DNA of 64,000 nt from Megamonas funiformis (GCF_010669225.1 NZ_CP048627.1:1315292-1379291); one strand, 5' to 3'; counted from the stretch's first letter, positions 18,630-27,610 are shown. The notes: generated by a model from the sequence alone, not told the origin. Made by a program: numbers and translations.

Positions 18630-19460
18630 TTAATCAGCCCATGTTGCTGTGAAAACTTTTGTAGCAGGGCCAGTCATATAAATACGATTATTATCAGCCC
18701 ACTGTATTGTTAAAATACCACCATCTAATTCAATTTGAGCTGTTCTTTGTGTACGTTTATTTAATACACAAGCTACTAATGTAGCGCAAGAACCAGTACC
18801 ACAAGCCCAAGTGATACCTGCACCACGTTCCCAAACACGCATGCGAACATATTTATCATTTTTTACTTCTACAAATTCTGTATTTGTTTTCTTAGGAAAT
18901 ACTGGATTAGTTTCAAATTTTGGACCAATTTTTTCAAGTTCTACACTATTAATATCATCAACAAAAACGATACAATGAGGATTTCCCATAGATACACAAG
19001 TCATTTTATAAGTTTGACTATCTACGGTGATATCTTCATTTACTACTTGATTATTGCCAAAGCCAGATACTGGAATTTTATCGCCTTCTAAAATAGGTTC
19101 ACCCATATCTACATGAACAGTGCCATCTTCCATAATTTCAGGAACGATTATACCAGCACCAGTTTCTACAGTGAATTTATTTTTATCTGTAAGATTAGCT
19201 TCTTTTACACATTTGGCAAAGCAACGTATACCATTACCACACATTTCAGCTTCACTGCCATCACTATTGATGATTTGCATACGAAAATCTGCTACTTTAG
19301 ATGGCAAAATAAATATAACACCATCAGCACCTACACCAAAATGACGATCACAAATTTTTTCTGCATTTGCGATTATTTCACTGATATCTTCATTATTGAA
19401 AGCATTTACTAATACAAAATCATTTCCACAAGCTTGCCATTTAGAAAAATTAAATTCCAT
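18630..19460 (-). CDS. dapF: Diaminopimelate epimerase
   Basis: Converts LL- to meso-diaminopimelate for peptidoglycan and lysine. FSKWQACGNDFVLVNAF at the N-terminus and both catalytic cysteine regions, EMCGNGIRCFAK and WACGTGSCATLVAC, are intact. I place the start at 19460 (276 residues) because AGGAGG lies 8 bases upstream; an ATG 21 bases earlier has none. Metabolically downstream of the lysC gene in this window. Confidence 0.97.
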   Translation of the reverse strand: MEFNFSKWQACGNDFVLVNAFNNEDISEIIANAEKICDRHFGVGADGVIFILPSKVADFRMQIINSDGSEAEMCGNGIRCFAKCVKEANLTDKNKFTVETGAGIIVPEIMEDGTVHVDMGEPILEGDKIPVSGFGNNQVVNEDITVDSQTYKMTCVSMGNPHCIVFVDDINSVELEKIGPKFETNPVFPKKTNTEFVEVKNDKYVRMRVWERGAGITWACGTGSCATLVACVLNKRTQRTAQIELDGGILTIQWADNNRIYMTGPATKVFTATWAD

Positions 19461-19691
19461 GATAAAATCCTCCTTAAACACATTATTAAAACAATGTATT
19501 TATTTTTACAAATTTAAAATCTATTCAGGCTCATTATAGATAATAACTAAATTATTATATTATAACTATAACTAATATTAATTCGCTATTAAATATCAAC
19601 AATCCTGCTCATATTATTATAATTATTCATCTTTTTAAAGAAAATACTAATTAATGACAAAAAACTTAGCAAAAACTGCTCAATTAATAAT

Positions 19692-19720
19692 TTATCAAAT
19701 AAAAATACCTATGATATAAT
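19692..19720 (+). promoter_or_regulatory. Probable promoter of rqcH
   Basis: TTATCA (19692-19697) and TATAAT (19715-19720), 17 bp apart, with TGA just before the -10 (extended form). The rest of the 290-bp dapF-rqcH gap shows nothing else I can name. Confidence 0.65.
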
Positions 19721-19775
19721 ATTTTAGATATTAATCTCTTAACCTAAGAAATTAACGAAAGGAATGAATTAAACT

Positions 19776-21548
19776 ATGAGCTTAGATGGATTTTCATTAA
19801 ATCCTTTAATAAATGAACTAAACGACAAATTAGCAGGTGGTAGAATAGATAAAATCTGCCAACCAAACAAGCAAGATATTTATTTATATATTCGCCAACC
19901 TGGACAGACATATATTTTATATCTTTCTATAAATCCTCAAAATCCTATGGCAAATATAACTGAATTTCAACCAGATAATCCACCTGAACCACCAGTTTTC
20001 TGCATGGTTTTACGTAAGCAATTAGAAGGTGGTCGTATTGCTTCTATTTCTCAATATGGTTTAGACCGCATGATTTTAATAGATATTGATACCTTAGGGC
20101 CAAAAAGTCTTATCATTACAAAAACATTAATAGCTGAACTTATGGGAAAATATAGCAATCTTATTTTAATGCAAGACGGAACTATTATTGAAGCTTTTCG
20201 CCGTGTAGGTGAAAATAGCAATCGCGTACGTACTGTCTTACCTGGTCAAAATTATGAAGTCCCACCTATTCAAGACAAAATAAATATTTTAACCACCGAT
20301 ACAAATTCATTTATTGAACGCTTAAAAACATATCAAGAAGCGACTTTATATCAAGCAATCATCGCTAGTGGATTGGGCTTTGGTCCAATAACAGCAAAAG
20401 AAATCATCTTTTTAGCTGGCTTTAGTAACGATTTATTGATAAAAGATATGGACGAAATGGATTTTTCTTCTTTGACTAATATCATTGATGAATTAAAAAT
20501 CATGTATCAAGAAAAAAACTTTTCACCAACATTAGTCTTAGATAAAAAACGTAAAATTAAAGCTATGGCACCATTTGCTTTGCATATTTTTAACGAAAAA
20601 GACTTCACCCTCAAAACATATGCAGATATTAATGCTCTATTAGAAGACTCCAAAAACTATACTAACAGCTATTATAATTTGCCAGAAAAAGATTTCTATC
20701 GTAAAACAATCCATAATGAAATTAATCGTTTAACTAAAAAAGAAAAAATTCTTACAGAAGAATTAGCTAAAGCGCAAAAAGCTGAAAAATATAAGATAAA
20801 AGCTGATAACTTAATGACTTATCAATACCAATTTAAAGACCATCAAGACAAAGAAATTTCTGTAGCTAATATTTATGATGAAAATTATGCGCCTATAACT
20901 ATTGCATTGGATACGAAATTAACTCTAATTCAAAATATGCAAGCTTATTATAAAAAATACGATAAGTTAAAACGCTCTACGCAAATGTTAGAAATCCAAA
21001 TAAAACGTTGCCAAAAAGATAGAGAATATGCTCTAACTATAGAAACTGCTATAGATGCTTGTACTACTATAGCCGATATTGAAGATATCAAAGCTGAAAT
21101 GATTAAAGCTGGATTTTTACCACTTGAAAATAAGAAAAAAGCTTCTATTGCTCCATCTAAACCATTTAAATTTGCTCTACCTAATGGAATGTTTTTATTC
21201 GTCGGCAAAAACAATTATCAAAATGATAAACTCACTTTTAAAACAGCACATAGCGATGATATTTGGTTGCATACAAAAGATATCCCTGGCTCTCATGTTA
21301 TCATTGATACTAAAGGCGATGAAGTAGATGAGGATACTCTATTTTTAGCTGCCCAAATCGCAGGATATTTCAGTAAGGCTCGTGGTTCTTCTAAAATTCC
21401 TGTTGATTATGTAGAATGTAGATATCTAAAAAAACCATCAGGAGCTAAACCTGGTTTTGTCATCTTTACAAATAATAAAACTTTATATGTAACACCTGAT
21501 GAAGATGAAATCATGCCAATCATCAATAAAGATTTAAATAAAAAATAA
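19776..21548 (+). CDS. rqcH: Rqc2/NEMF homologue RqcH (FbpA-type N-terminal domain)
   Basis: Ribosome quality control protein that binds stalled 50S subunits and recruits tRNA-Ala to add alanine tails. The 590 residues show the NFACT-N domain (SLDGFSLNPLINEL, the essential DR pair in QYGLDRMILIDI), a central coiled-coil (about 300-440) and the NFACT-R domain (DDIWLHTKDIPGSHVII). Formerly annotated as fibronectin-binding protein. Single-gene unit with its own terminator, just outside the prophage. Confidence 0.94.
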   Translation: MSLDGFSLNPLINELNDKLAGGRIDKICQPNKQDIYLYIRQPGQTYILYLSINPQNPMANITEFQPDNPPEPPVFCMVLRKQLEGGRIASISQYGLDRMILIDIDTLGPKSLIITKTLIAELMGKYSNLILMQDGTIIEAFRRVGENSNRVRTVLPGQNYEVPPIQDKINILTTDTNSFIERLKTYQEATLYQAIIASGLGFGPITAKEIIFLAGFSNDLLIKDMDEMDFSSLTNIIDELKIMYQEKNFSPTLVLDKKRKIKAMAPFALHIFNEKDFTLKTYADINALLEDSKNYTNSYYNLPEKDFYRKTIHNEINRLTKKEKILTEELAKAQKAEKYKIKADNLMTYQYQFKDHQDKEISVANIYDENYAPITIALDTKLTLIQNMQAYYKKYDKLKRSTQMLEIQIKRCQKDREYALTIETAIDACTTIADIEDIKAEMIKAGFLPLENKKKASIAPSKPFKFALPNGMFLFVGKNNYQNDKLTFKTAHSDDIWLHTKDIPGSHVIIDTKGDEVDEDTLFLAAQIAGYFSKARGSSKIPVDYVECRYLKKPSGAKPGFVIFTNNKTLYVTPDEDEIMPIINKDLNKK

Positions 21549-21551
21549 GTA

Positions 21552-21590
21552 AAAAAAAGACTACCATATTTATTTTTGGTAGTCTTTTCT
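21552..21590 (+). terminator. Terminator after rqcH
   Basis: AAAAGACTACC/GGTAGTCTTTT stem (21555-21565, 21578-21588) with T-rich tail; also A-rich on the 5' side, so it could serve the leftward integrase side too. Confidence 0.9.
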
Positions 21591-21616
21591 CATTAATTAA
21601 GTTATCGCCATTAAAT

Positions 21617-21748
21617 TTATTTATTGCCTAAAAACTTTAAAATCATATTTATAATTTTTCTACAAAAACCAATTTCTTCTCAGTCTTCAAGTCTTGGTCC
21701 AGCATTTAAAATTTCTTCTGGCATTTCGCCTGCAAATCGTTTAAGTTT
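21617..21748 (-). pseudogene. Degraded gene remnant at the left prophage border
   Basis: On the minus strand about 43 codons read KLKRFAGEMPEEILNAG, PRLED, then TGA, then EEIGFCRKIINMILKFLGNK and a stop; a TAG stands just before the first K. No start is left. It lies between the rqcH terminator and the integrase gene, where an attachment site would be expected. I do not recognise the parent protein. Confidence 0.35.
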
Positions 21749-21816
21749 CTAAAAAGCCTTTATTTTTAATATTTTAAAGATGTTATTTTCTTATTTGTTA
21801 CCATTTTGTTATCATT

Positions 21817-23025
21817 TTATTTTATATATTCTTCAAATATTCGTGCTGTATCTTTCTTTGATTTTTCCGTAACATGCAAATATACTTCTTTTGTTATCCT
21901 ATCGTTAGAGTGGCCAAGACGAGCTTGTATATCTGTTAGGCTTACTTTTCTAGTTTCAGCCAGCAAAGACACATGAGTATGTCGCAGCATATGTGCATGC
22001 ATATGTTTTGGATATGCACCTATTCTATTCATATAATCAAATATACTTCTAATAACATTTGGTATTACTACTATTTCTTTATGTTTGCCATCTACACTTC
22101 TAGTAAACTTAGTAAATACATAATTCTCTTTATCTATTTTATTAGTTAATCCACCATTTTTCAATCGTAATCGTAATTGAAGTTTTTTCCAGTCTTTTAA
22201 AACATTAATCAATGTTTCTCCCATAAATATATGTCTAATACTAGATTCATTCTTTGGTGTATCTTGTCGTTCATAGTGCGTGTAATTTTTAGAAAACATA
22301 GTTGAATGAATAAATATAGTTTTATTTTTAAAATCTACATCTTCCCACGTTAAAGCACACGCTTCTCCAACACGCATACCAGTATAAGCAAGCATAACAC
22401 ATAACGGATAAAAATAATCTGACGGACCGCCATATCTTTTATATTTTACAAAATATAAGAAGTCTTTTAGCTCTTCTTTTGTTAAATACAAATCTGTTAT
22501 TTCTTTTTTGGGTATTTTTATTTTTGGTAATTCCACATCAGTTGCTGGATTATTGAGTATAATACCAAATTTAACAGCATAATTAAAAATACTTTTTATA
22601 GCATGATGCCTGGTGTTTAAAGTAGAATATTTAACTTTTGTAGCATAATCATTTATAAATTGCTGATATTCATACGATGTTATATCTTTCATTTTTTTAT
22701 TGCTGAAGTATTTGTTTGCTATATCTATACTAATTCCTAAATTATGTTGTGTTGCTAATTTTAAGCTACTTTTTCTATCATCTAGCCATTCATTGGCAAA
22801 TTGAAAGAAAGTAATATCTGATTCTATAATATTTTTCCCTAACAATAATTTATTGAGTATAGGTTGTGCAGCTGCTCTAGCTTCTTTGGCTGTTTTAAAG
22901 CCACTTTTAGTAATACATTTTCTTTTCCCTGTTACTGGATCGCGACCTGCTTCTATTCTATATGTGTAGGTAATTCCTTTTTTTCCTTGCCTTTTGTAAA
23001 CTAATATTTTTCCTTGTGTAGCCAA
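21817..23025 (-). CDS. int: Prophage tyrosine integrase
   Basis: Site-specific recombinase of 402 residues, probably responsible for integration and excision of this prophage. N-terminal arm-binding domain (YRIEAGRDPVTGKRKCITKSGFKTAKEA), SAM-like core-binding domain (about 60-165) and catalytic domain with AYTGMRVGEACAL (Arg), HMLRHTHVSLL (His-x-x-Arg), LGHSNDRIT (His) and VYLHV (Tyr). Start is TTG at 23025 behind AAAGGG. It points toward rqcH, as expected at a phage end. The second tyrosine recombinase at 60304 is clearly different in sequence. Confidence 0.93.
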   Translation of the reverse strand: MATQGKILVYKRQGKKGITYTYRIEAGRDPVTGKRKCITKSGFKTAKEARAAAQPILNKLLLGKNIIESDITFFQFANEWLDDRKSSLKLATQHNLGISIDIANKYFSNKKMKDITSYEYQQFINDYATKVKYSTLNTRHHAIKSIFNYAVKFGIILNNPATDVELPKIKIPKKEITDLYLTKEELKDFLYFVKYKRYGGPSDYFYPLCVMLAYTGMRVGEACALTWEDVDFKNKTIFIHSTMFSKNYTHYERQDTPKNESSIRHIFMGETLINVLKDWKKLQLRLRLKNGGLTNKIDKENYVFTKFTRSVDGKHKEIVVIPNVIRSIFDYMNRIGAYPKHMHAHMLRHTHVSLLAETRKVSLTDIQARLGHSNDRITKEVYLHVTEKSKKDTARIFEEYIK

Positions 23026-23112
23026 AAATACATCACCCTTTCTATGTCGGGGCGAATATGATATAATCTTAATTGTTTTTACTGGTTATAAACATATCCT
23101 GCCTGACATGAA

Positions 23113-23146
23113 TAGCACCGCAAGTACGGTGCTATTTCTATTTTTA
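23113..23146 (+). terminator. Hairpin with T-rich tail upstream of the integrase gene
   Basis: AGCACCG/CGGTGCT stem (23114-23120, 23127-23133) followed by ATTTCTATTTTT. It is oriented to stop rightward transcription; no rightward gene lies before it. Confidence 0.6.
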
Positions 23147-23149
23147 TGG

Positions 23150-23316
23150 TATAATATATATATAACATTCCATGGCATAAATGGGAATGTTAGAACATGC
23201 ACATATTCAATCCTGTTACAATTAAATATGCGTTACGTTTTTTTGTTTCATTCAATACCACACGGGAACCGTATCAAAGAAAAGTCTAGCCAAAAGGTTA
23301 GGCTTTTTCTTTTTAT
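23150..23316 (+). ncRNA. Possible small RNA in the integrase-side intergenic region
   Basis: A TATAAT (23150-23155) is followed by a hairpin ACATTCC/GGGAATGT (23165-23190) and, 95 bases on, by a G-C containing hairpin (23284-23305) with a long T tail, the layout of a roughly 150-base independent transcript. No coding frame of note is present. No -35 box is convincing. It ends against the convergent gene at 23316. Confidence 0.35.
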
Positions 23317-23552
23317 TATGGACAACATACTTTACAAGGAACATATCCACTATTAATAGCTTCATCTCTACTATAGAAATAAACTTTATTTTCATCATAA
23401 ATTCTTTTCGCATATCTACAGTAAGTATAATGGAATTTGTCTGAATTTACGGAACCTACATAAGTAGTAGCTAGTGCTGTACTCATGGTCATTAATAAAG
23501 TAACTAATACTAATAAAATAAATGCTGTTTGTCTTTTTAGATTTCTAAACAT
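23316..23552 (-). CDS. Small exported protein with Ada-type zinc site
   Basis: 78 residues: a signal peptide or membrane anchor (TAFILLVLVTLLMTMSTALA) followed by YVGSVNSDKFHYTYCRYAKRI and a GYVPCKVCCP end. The pattern, Cys plus CxxCC after 'FHxxxC', matches the metal-binding fold shared by Ada N-terminal domains and the C-termini of some secreted nucleases. Role unknown; such small proteins are common accessory genes of mobile elements. Confidence 0.65.
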   Translation of the reverse strand: MFRNLKRQTAFILLVLVTLLMTMSTALATTYVGSVNSDKFHYTYCRYAKRIYDENKVYFYSRDEAINSGYVPCKVCCP

Positions 23553-23592
23553 GTTAATTCACCTCATTTATAAAAAATATATAATTAAAAAT

Positions 23593-24591
23593 TTAATAAC
23601 GAAGAGGAATATTTGATACTGTTATCATATTTTTAATCTGTTCGTCATCAAAACCCTTATTTCTTAGTATTTCACTAAAGCTATCTATTAATATTTCTGA
23701 ATTAGCAGTTGGACCTATAATTATTTTTTCTAAGAAAGATTCACCTTTAGGATTTATAAACGAAAGTTTGTTTAAGTTAAGTTTATATATAACTTCTGGA
23801 TTACCTTTGATATTTTCTATACTACGTTCAATATCATTTGAAGCAATAGAAGATGAAATAAGGGGTTCAAAAAAGAGAGATAGAATAATACGCCATTCTC
23901 TTTCTTCCCAAAAACCTTGATGTTTTAATATAATAATATAAATATACATAGCATAAGATAAGCTGTTCAAAATATCCGATGAAAATTCATTAAGCTGTTG
24001 TGAATTCTTAAGATCATGTTTAATAATATCATCAATATCTTTTAAGATTTTTAGAAAATTTTCTTTAAAAATTTTTTCAGAATAAATAACTGGTATAGTA
24101 AGGAATGAAGGATTTAAACCTACTAGTAATTTAGAATTTATAACTAAGGCTACTCCAGATGAATTACCATAGGCTCTCCACATAGATAATCTACCTATAT
24201 TATCTTCTTCTGGTAAATGTTCAGAGAAGCACGAAATATATATAATTTTTTTAATATCATGAGTAACTATATGATATATATTTTTTAAATTATCTAAATT
24301 AGTATTAAATAATTTTAATATATTATTTAACATAAGTTTAATTTCAGGATCATTTAATAAGTTATCTAAGCATTTTTTACCATATTTTATCTCACTATAA
24401 TCATTCATAAATATAGTTTTTCTTAGCCAAAGTTGTTCTTTTTCTATGATTTCACGAGCAACACTAGCAGATGTATAGTGAACAAGTTTTTTTTTACTAT
24501 ACATATATTTTAATTTTTTATAATTTAAATTAAATAACATTTTCATATTTATTTGTTTCATAATATTTATTTTGCTATCTAATATTTCCAT
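23593..24591 (-). CDS. DUF2971-family protein
   Basis: 332 residues with LVHYTSASVAREIIEKEQLWLRK, MNDYSEIKYG, SCFSEHLPEEDNIGRLSMWRAYG and EEREWRII, the diagnostic blocks of DUF2971. Function is not established; homologues often sit in accessory and defence-rich regions. Good AAGGAG ribosome site. It is a leftward accessory gene between the nuclease gene and the integrase end, very AT-rich. It may protect the lysogen against other phages, but that is inference from position. Confidence 0.75.
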   Translation of the reverse strand: MEILDSKINIMKQINMKMLFNLNYKKLKYMYSKKKLVHYTSASVAREIIEKEQLWLRKTIFMNDYSEIKYGKKCLDNLLNDPEIKLMLNNILKLFNTNLDNLKNIYHIVTHDIKKIIYISCFSEHLPEEDNIGRLSMWRAYGNSSGVALVINSKLLVGLNPSFLTIPVIYSEKIFKENFLKILKDIDDIIKHDLKNSQQLNEFSSDILNSLSYAMYIYIIILKHQGFWEEREWRIILSLFFEPLISSSIASNDIERSIENIKGNPEVIYKLNLNKLSFINPKGESFLEKIIIGPTANSEILIDSFSEILRNKGFDDEQIKNMITVSNIPLRY

Positions 24592-24669
24592 ATACGATAT
24601 CTCCTTTTAATATTTTATTATTACCAGCTTTTTGCTGTATTATTTTATTCTTTAAAGTTTTATACATTC

Positions 24670-25635
24670 TTATTCATTAATAAAAACTAATAAATCATTT
24701 GTAGTCCAAAGTTTTATATTAAATCCATTTTTATTTAAAGCTTTTGCGGTTTCAAATGCATTTTCATTATATGTAGATGTAGTTATAAATATAGCATTTT
24801 TTACACCGTCCATCATTGCTGCACCAGCAAGTTTTTGAATTTCTTCTCTACCAATAGATTTATTACTATTCCAATATTTGCATTCAATATATGTCTTTAT
24901 ACTATTTTTTTCTATGACGATATCTTTCCCACCATCGTTAGTTCGTGGAGTTAATATTACTTTAAAATTCTTTCTTTTAAATTGTTTTGCTACAAATTGT
25001 TCAAACTTTCTCCAATCATTAATATTATCAATATCTTCTTTTCTATACCTTTGCATATTATTTTTTTGCAATTCAATAATCTTTTTATGAGATATCTCTA
25101 ATTCATTTTCAAGTGATATTAACTTTGCATGTTCTTTATCATAAGCACGCCTAAGATAAATAACTTCATCATGAGTTTTTATATATTTTTTATTTAACTC
25201 ATCATATTTATTTTTCCATATATTAGCATCATTTTTATTTAAATATTTAATAGAATGTTCTGGTCTATTTTCCATAGAATACTTCCATAAAATAAGTATT
25301 TTATCTAACTCAACTATTTTTTGTCTATATTTTTCTATTATTTGCTTATTTCTATTTATAATTTGTTCTTTTTCAATTATTATTTGTTGATTTTCTTTCT
25401 TTATTTTATTTAATTCATATGATAATTCTTTAATTTTGCCTTCAGCTATTTCTTTTTCCTTATCTGTTTTTATTTTTTTTACATTAAACTCACATTCTCT
25501 CAATGTAAAATCATGTTTTAATTTTTCTAACTTTTCTTCGACATTATTTCTTTTCATATATTCACAAGTTACAACAATCAAAGCTATTCCTACAAAAATA
25601 AAAATGATGAATAATATTATTTTGGCAACTTCCAT
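24670..25635 (-). CDS. Membrane-anchored Mrr-type restriction endonuclease-like protein
   Basis: Three parts are visible in 321 residues: an N-terminal transmembrane segment (IILFIIFIFVGIALIVVTC), a long charged coiled coil (about 30-200), and a C-terminal PD-(D/E)xK nuclease of the Mrr type with WRKFEQFVAKQF, NDGGKDIVIE (Asp) and IECKYWN (Glu-x-Lys). It should be a DNA endonuclease held at the inner membrane, a plausible place to meet incoming DNA. The neighbour DUF2971 gene and prophage location suggest a lysogen-encoded defence role; this is inferred. Confidence 0.78.
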   Translation of the reverse strand: MEVAKIILFIIFIFVGIALIVVTCEYMKRNNVEEKLEKLKHDFTLRECEFNVKKIKTDKEKEIAEGKIKELSYELNKIKKENQQIIIEKEQIINRNKQIIEKYRQKIVELDKILILWKYSMENRPEHSIKYLNKNDANIWKNKYDELNKKYIKTHDEVIYLRRAYDKEHAKLISLENELEISHKKIIELQKNNMQRYRKEDIDNINDWRKFEQFVAKQFKRKNFKVILTPRTNDGGKDIVIEKNSIKTYIECKYWNSNKSIGREEIQKLAGAAMMDGVKNAIFITTSTYNENAFETAKALNKNGFNIKLWTTNDLLVFINE

Positions 25636-25743
25636 ATGTTCACTTCTTTATAAAAATATTTTCAAGACACAATGTTTTATCATTGTGTCTTTTTTCTTTG
25701 CTTAAACTTAAAAGTTGTCTGAAATTTTCTTCAAGTTTATCTT

Positions 25744-26067
25744 TTAAGCGTTTCTAGTTTTCTGCTCTTTTTCATCAATCACATCGTCATATTCAAGATC
25801 TACATTAATTTTTATTTTTCTTTTAGCTTTATCAGATAGCTCTCTATATTTATCTATTATATCAATCTCATCTTTTGAAAAAGAAGCATCATACTCACTT
25901 TGAGTTTCTCTAACTATATTATCTTTTAAACTATTTAAACCTAATTTTATTAATTCTACAGTTGCCAAAGAACGACTAGCTAAACGATTTTGAAATCTGT
26001 AGTCATCAATTTTTTCTAATAGTTCTTCTTCAACAATAAGTGTATAACGTGGTTTTTTTGTAGGCAT
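25744..26067 (-). CDS. Ribbon-helix-helix regulator, probable prophage repressor
   Basis: 107 residues. The N-terminal 50 fit a ribbon-helix-helix (Arc/CopG-like) fold: RYTLIVEEELLEKIDDYRFQNRLASRSLATVELIKLGL. The C-terminal half is charged and helical. It is transcribed away from the small RHH gene at 26232, with repeated AGTTCAT boxes in between, the layout of a lysis/lysogeny switch. No CI-like repressor is seen nearby, which makes it the best repressor candidate. Confidence 0.72.
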   Translation of the reverse strand: MPTKKPRYTLIVEEELLEKIDDYRFQNRLASRSLATVELIKLGLNSLKDNIVRETQSEYDASFSKDEIDIIDKYRELSDKAKRKIKINVDLEYDDVIDEKEQKTRNA

Positions 26068-26096
26068 AATAATTCCTCCAATATTTTATATTTTAT

Positions 26097-26195
26097 AGTT
26101 CATATTATACATCAGTTCATATGTTTTTTCTAAATAATTTATTGACAGTTCATACAAAGTGAACTATAATCTTATTAAGGTCATATTGTATGAAC
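26097..26195. promoter_or_regulatory. Divergent operator/promoter with repeated AGTTCAT boxes
   Basis: AGTTCAT occurs at 26097, 26114 and 26147, and its complement forms occur at 26160-26165 (TGAACT) and 26190-26195 (ATGAAC). A perfect promoter TTGACA (26142-26147) 17 bp TATAAT (26165-26170) faces right, and its spacer is an AGTTCA/TGAACT inverted repeat, so a bound protein would block it. A leftward TATAAT is at 26109-26104. The two flanking genes both encode ribbon-helix-helix proteins. Confidence 0.78.
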
Positions 26196-26231
26196 CTGTT
26201 TAAAATTTAATAACAGAAAGGAGCATAACCT

Positions 26232-26396
26232 ATGCCAACTAAACTAAAAAGAATAACTTTTGCGGTTACTCCAGATATAGAAAATATCTTAGATGAAGCA
26301 AAAAAATTTTTTTATAATCGCTCACAATCTGAAATGTTAAGAATCTTAATTTTAGAAGGCTTAGCCTCTTTAAAAAAAAAGAACAAAATAGCTTAA
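26232..26396 (+). CDS. Small ribbon-helix-helix protein
   Basis: 54 residues opening MPTKLKRITFAVTPDIENILDEAKK and containing QSEMLRILILEGL, a complete ribbon-helix-helix domain and nothing else. Start ATG 26232 with GAAAGGAG upstream. First gene of the rightward early transcript driven by the promoter at 26142-26170. By position it may play a Cro-like role against the 107-residue regulator. Confidence 0.72.
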   Translation: MPTKLKRITFAVTPDIENILDEAKKFFYNRSQSEMLRILILEGLASLKKKNKIA

Positions 26397-26423
26397 AGAA
26401 ACAGCTTAAAGGAGATGCTATAT

Positions 26424-26759
26424 ATGTCGAATAAAAAAAGTATTTTTGACGCACTTAACGCATTAAAAAACATTCAAAGAGATTTAGCGTTAATTGATAT
26501 TGAAAAAACAATGAATAACGCACAAATTATGCATAACAACCACAGAACTGCAGTAAAAAAAGCTATGTTAGAAGGGTTTGCAATATCAAATGTTGTTAAA
26601 AAAGGCATTGAAGAAGATACCCTTTTAAACGATAAAGAAGCAATTGAAGAATTAAAATCCATTTTAGTTATCTTATTAGGCAATCAATCGATGTTAACTG
26701 CTGAAATTTATCGTTTACTTAAAGACGAACCTAACGGCAATGATAAAAAAGCAGAATAA
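26424..26759 (+). CDS. Early phage protein of unknown function
   Basis: 111 residues, mostly helical and charged, no domain recognised. ATG 26424 is preferred over 26415 because AAAGGAG directly precedes the latter. Second gene of the early transcript. Confidence 0.6.
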   Translation: MSNKKSIFDALNALKNIQRDLALIDIEKTMNNAQIMHNNHRTAVKKAMLEGFAISNVVKKGIEEDTLLNDKEAIEELKSILVILLGNQSMLTAEIYRLLKDEPNGNDKKAE

Positions 26760-26773
26760 ATAAGCTTATACTA

Positions 26774-26900
26774 GCCGTGCAGTATAAGTCCGACAACACA
26801 ATCCTCCAAATAAATAAACCCATAAGTATATACAAAATTTAAATTTCTTGCTCTTTTTTATTTACGCACCGCAATTGTTGTCGGACGTATAGTGCACGGC
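26774..26900. repeat. Long near-perfect inverted repeat between early genes
   Basis: The left arm 26774-26802 (starting GCCGTGCA, containing TCCGACAACA) and the right arm 26874-26900 (containing TGTTGTCGGA, ending TGCACGGC) are complementary over about 25 of 27 positions, enclosing 71 AT-rich bases. The arms are distinctly more GC-rich than the surroundings. It fills the gap between two early genes. It may be a folded RNA, a single-strand replication or packaging signal, or a protein site. Confidence 0.7.
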
Positions 26901-26916
26901 AGAAAGGAATATATGT

Positions 26917-27237
26917 ATGAACAACGTAATAAGCCTCATCGACCCACGAGAGGCACTGGAAAAGGCGAAAAAAGATATGGAGTTATTAACTCTTGTTTTG
27001 GAAAATACGCTTGATGAAAACGCTCGTTTAAAAGAAATTATCACTGATAATAAAAAAACTGAATTAATAACCGCTAAAGAAGCTAAAGAAATTTATGGAT
27101 TATCTGAATACCAAATTAGAGAGCTTGGAAAACAAGGCATCATTGGTGAAGTTCCTTTTGGGGGCAGTAAAAAATTCATAGTCGATGACATCGAAGCATA
27201 TATAAATAGCTTTAGGAAAACAGCAAAAGCTATTTAA
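26917..27237 (+). CDS. Excisionase-like HTH protein
   Basis: 106 residues: N-terminal coiled coil (ALEKAKKDMELLTLVLENTLDENARLKEII) and a C-terminal winged HTH of the excisionase/MerR type (ITAKEAKEIYGLSEYQIRELGKQGIIGEVPFGGSKKFIVDDIEAYI). It could be the directionality factor for the left-end integrase or an early regulator. Confidence 0.68.
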   Translation: MNNVISLIDPREALEKAKKDMELLTLVLENTLDENARLKEIITDNKKTELITAKEAKEIYGLSEYQIRELGKQGIIGEVPFGGSKKFIVDDIEAYINSFRKTAKAI

Positions 27238-27267
27238 TATATTTTAACCTTGAAAGGTGGTGAGAAT

Positions 27268-27549
27268 ATGAATAAAAAAGAAAGTGTTTTGGACAATGAA
27301 CTTTATACAGAAGTGATAATAAAAAAAATTGTTACTCCGTATAAACGCATTCGCGATAGATTAGGCATACCACCATCTATCGTTGCAGAAAAGTTGAATA
27401 TAAGCTTGCCAAGTCTATATTCATATGAGAATAAAAATAGGCCCATACCAAAAGATGTGGTACGAGCCATGGATAAATTATACGGTTGTCAGGGAAGATT
27501 AATAGACTATTGGATAAATAATGACCCTTCTTCAACCTACACTATTTAA
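27268..27549 (+). CDS. XRE/Cro-type HTH protein
   Basis: 93 residues with VTPYKRIRDRLGIPPSIVAEKLNISLPSLYSYENKNRPIP, a lambda-repressor-like HTH. ATG 27268 follows GGTGGTGA. No C-terminal domain, as in Cro-like regulators. Ends with a conserved-looking DYWIN segment. Confidence 0.7.
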   Translation: MNKKESVLDNELYTEVIIKKIVTPYKRIRDRLGIPPSIVAEKLNISLPSLYSYENKNRPIPKDVVRAMDKLYGCQGRLIDYWINNDPSSTYTI

Positions 27550-27610
27550 CTATTAAATATTATACGGTAGACCGAAATAACATTCAATCATTTTAACACT
27601 TAACAATCAA

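Noticed and set aside
21590-21816. Attachment site attL
   Set aside because: Expected here, but the right end of the prophage is outside the window, so no repeat pair can be shown; short T-rich similarities to 61327-61400 are not convincing.
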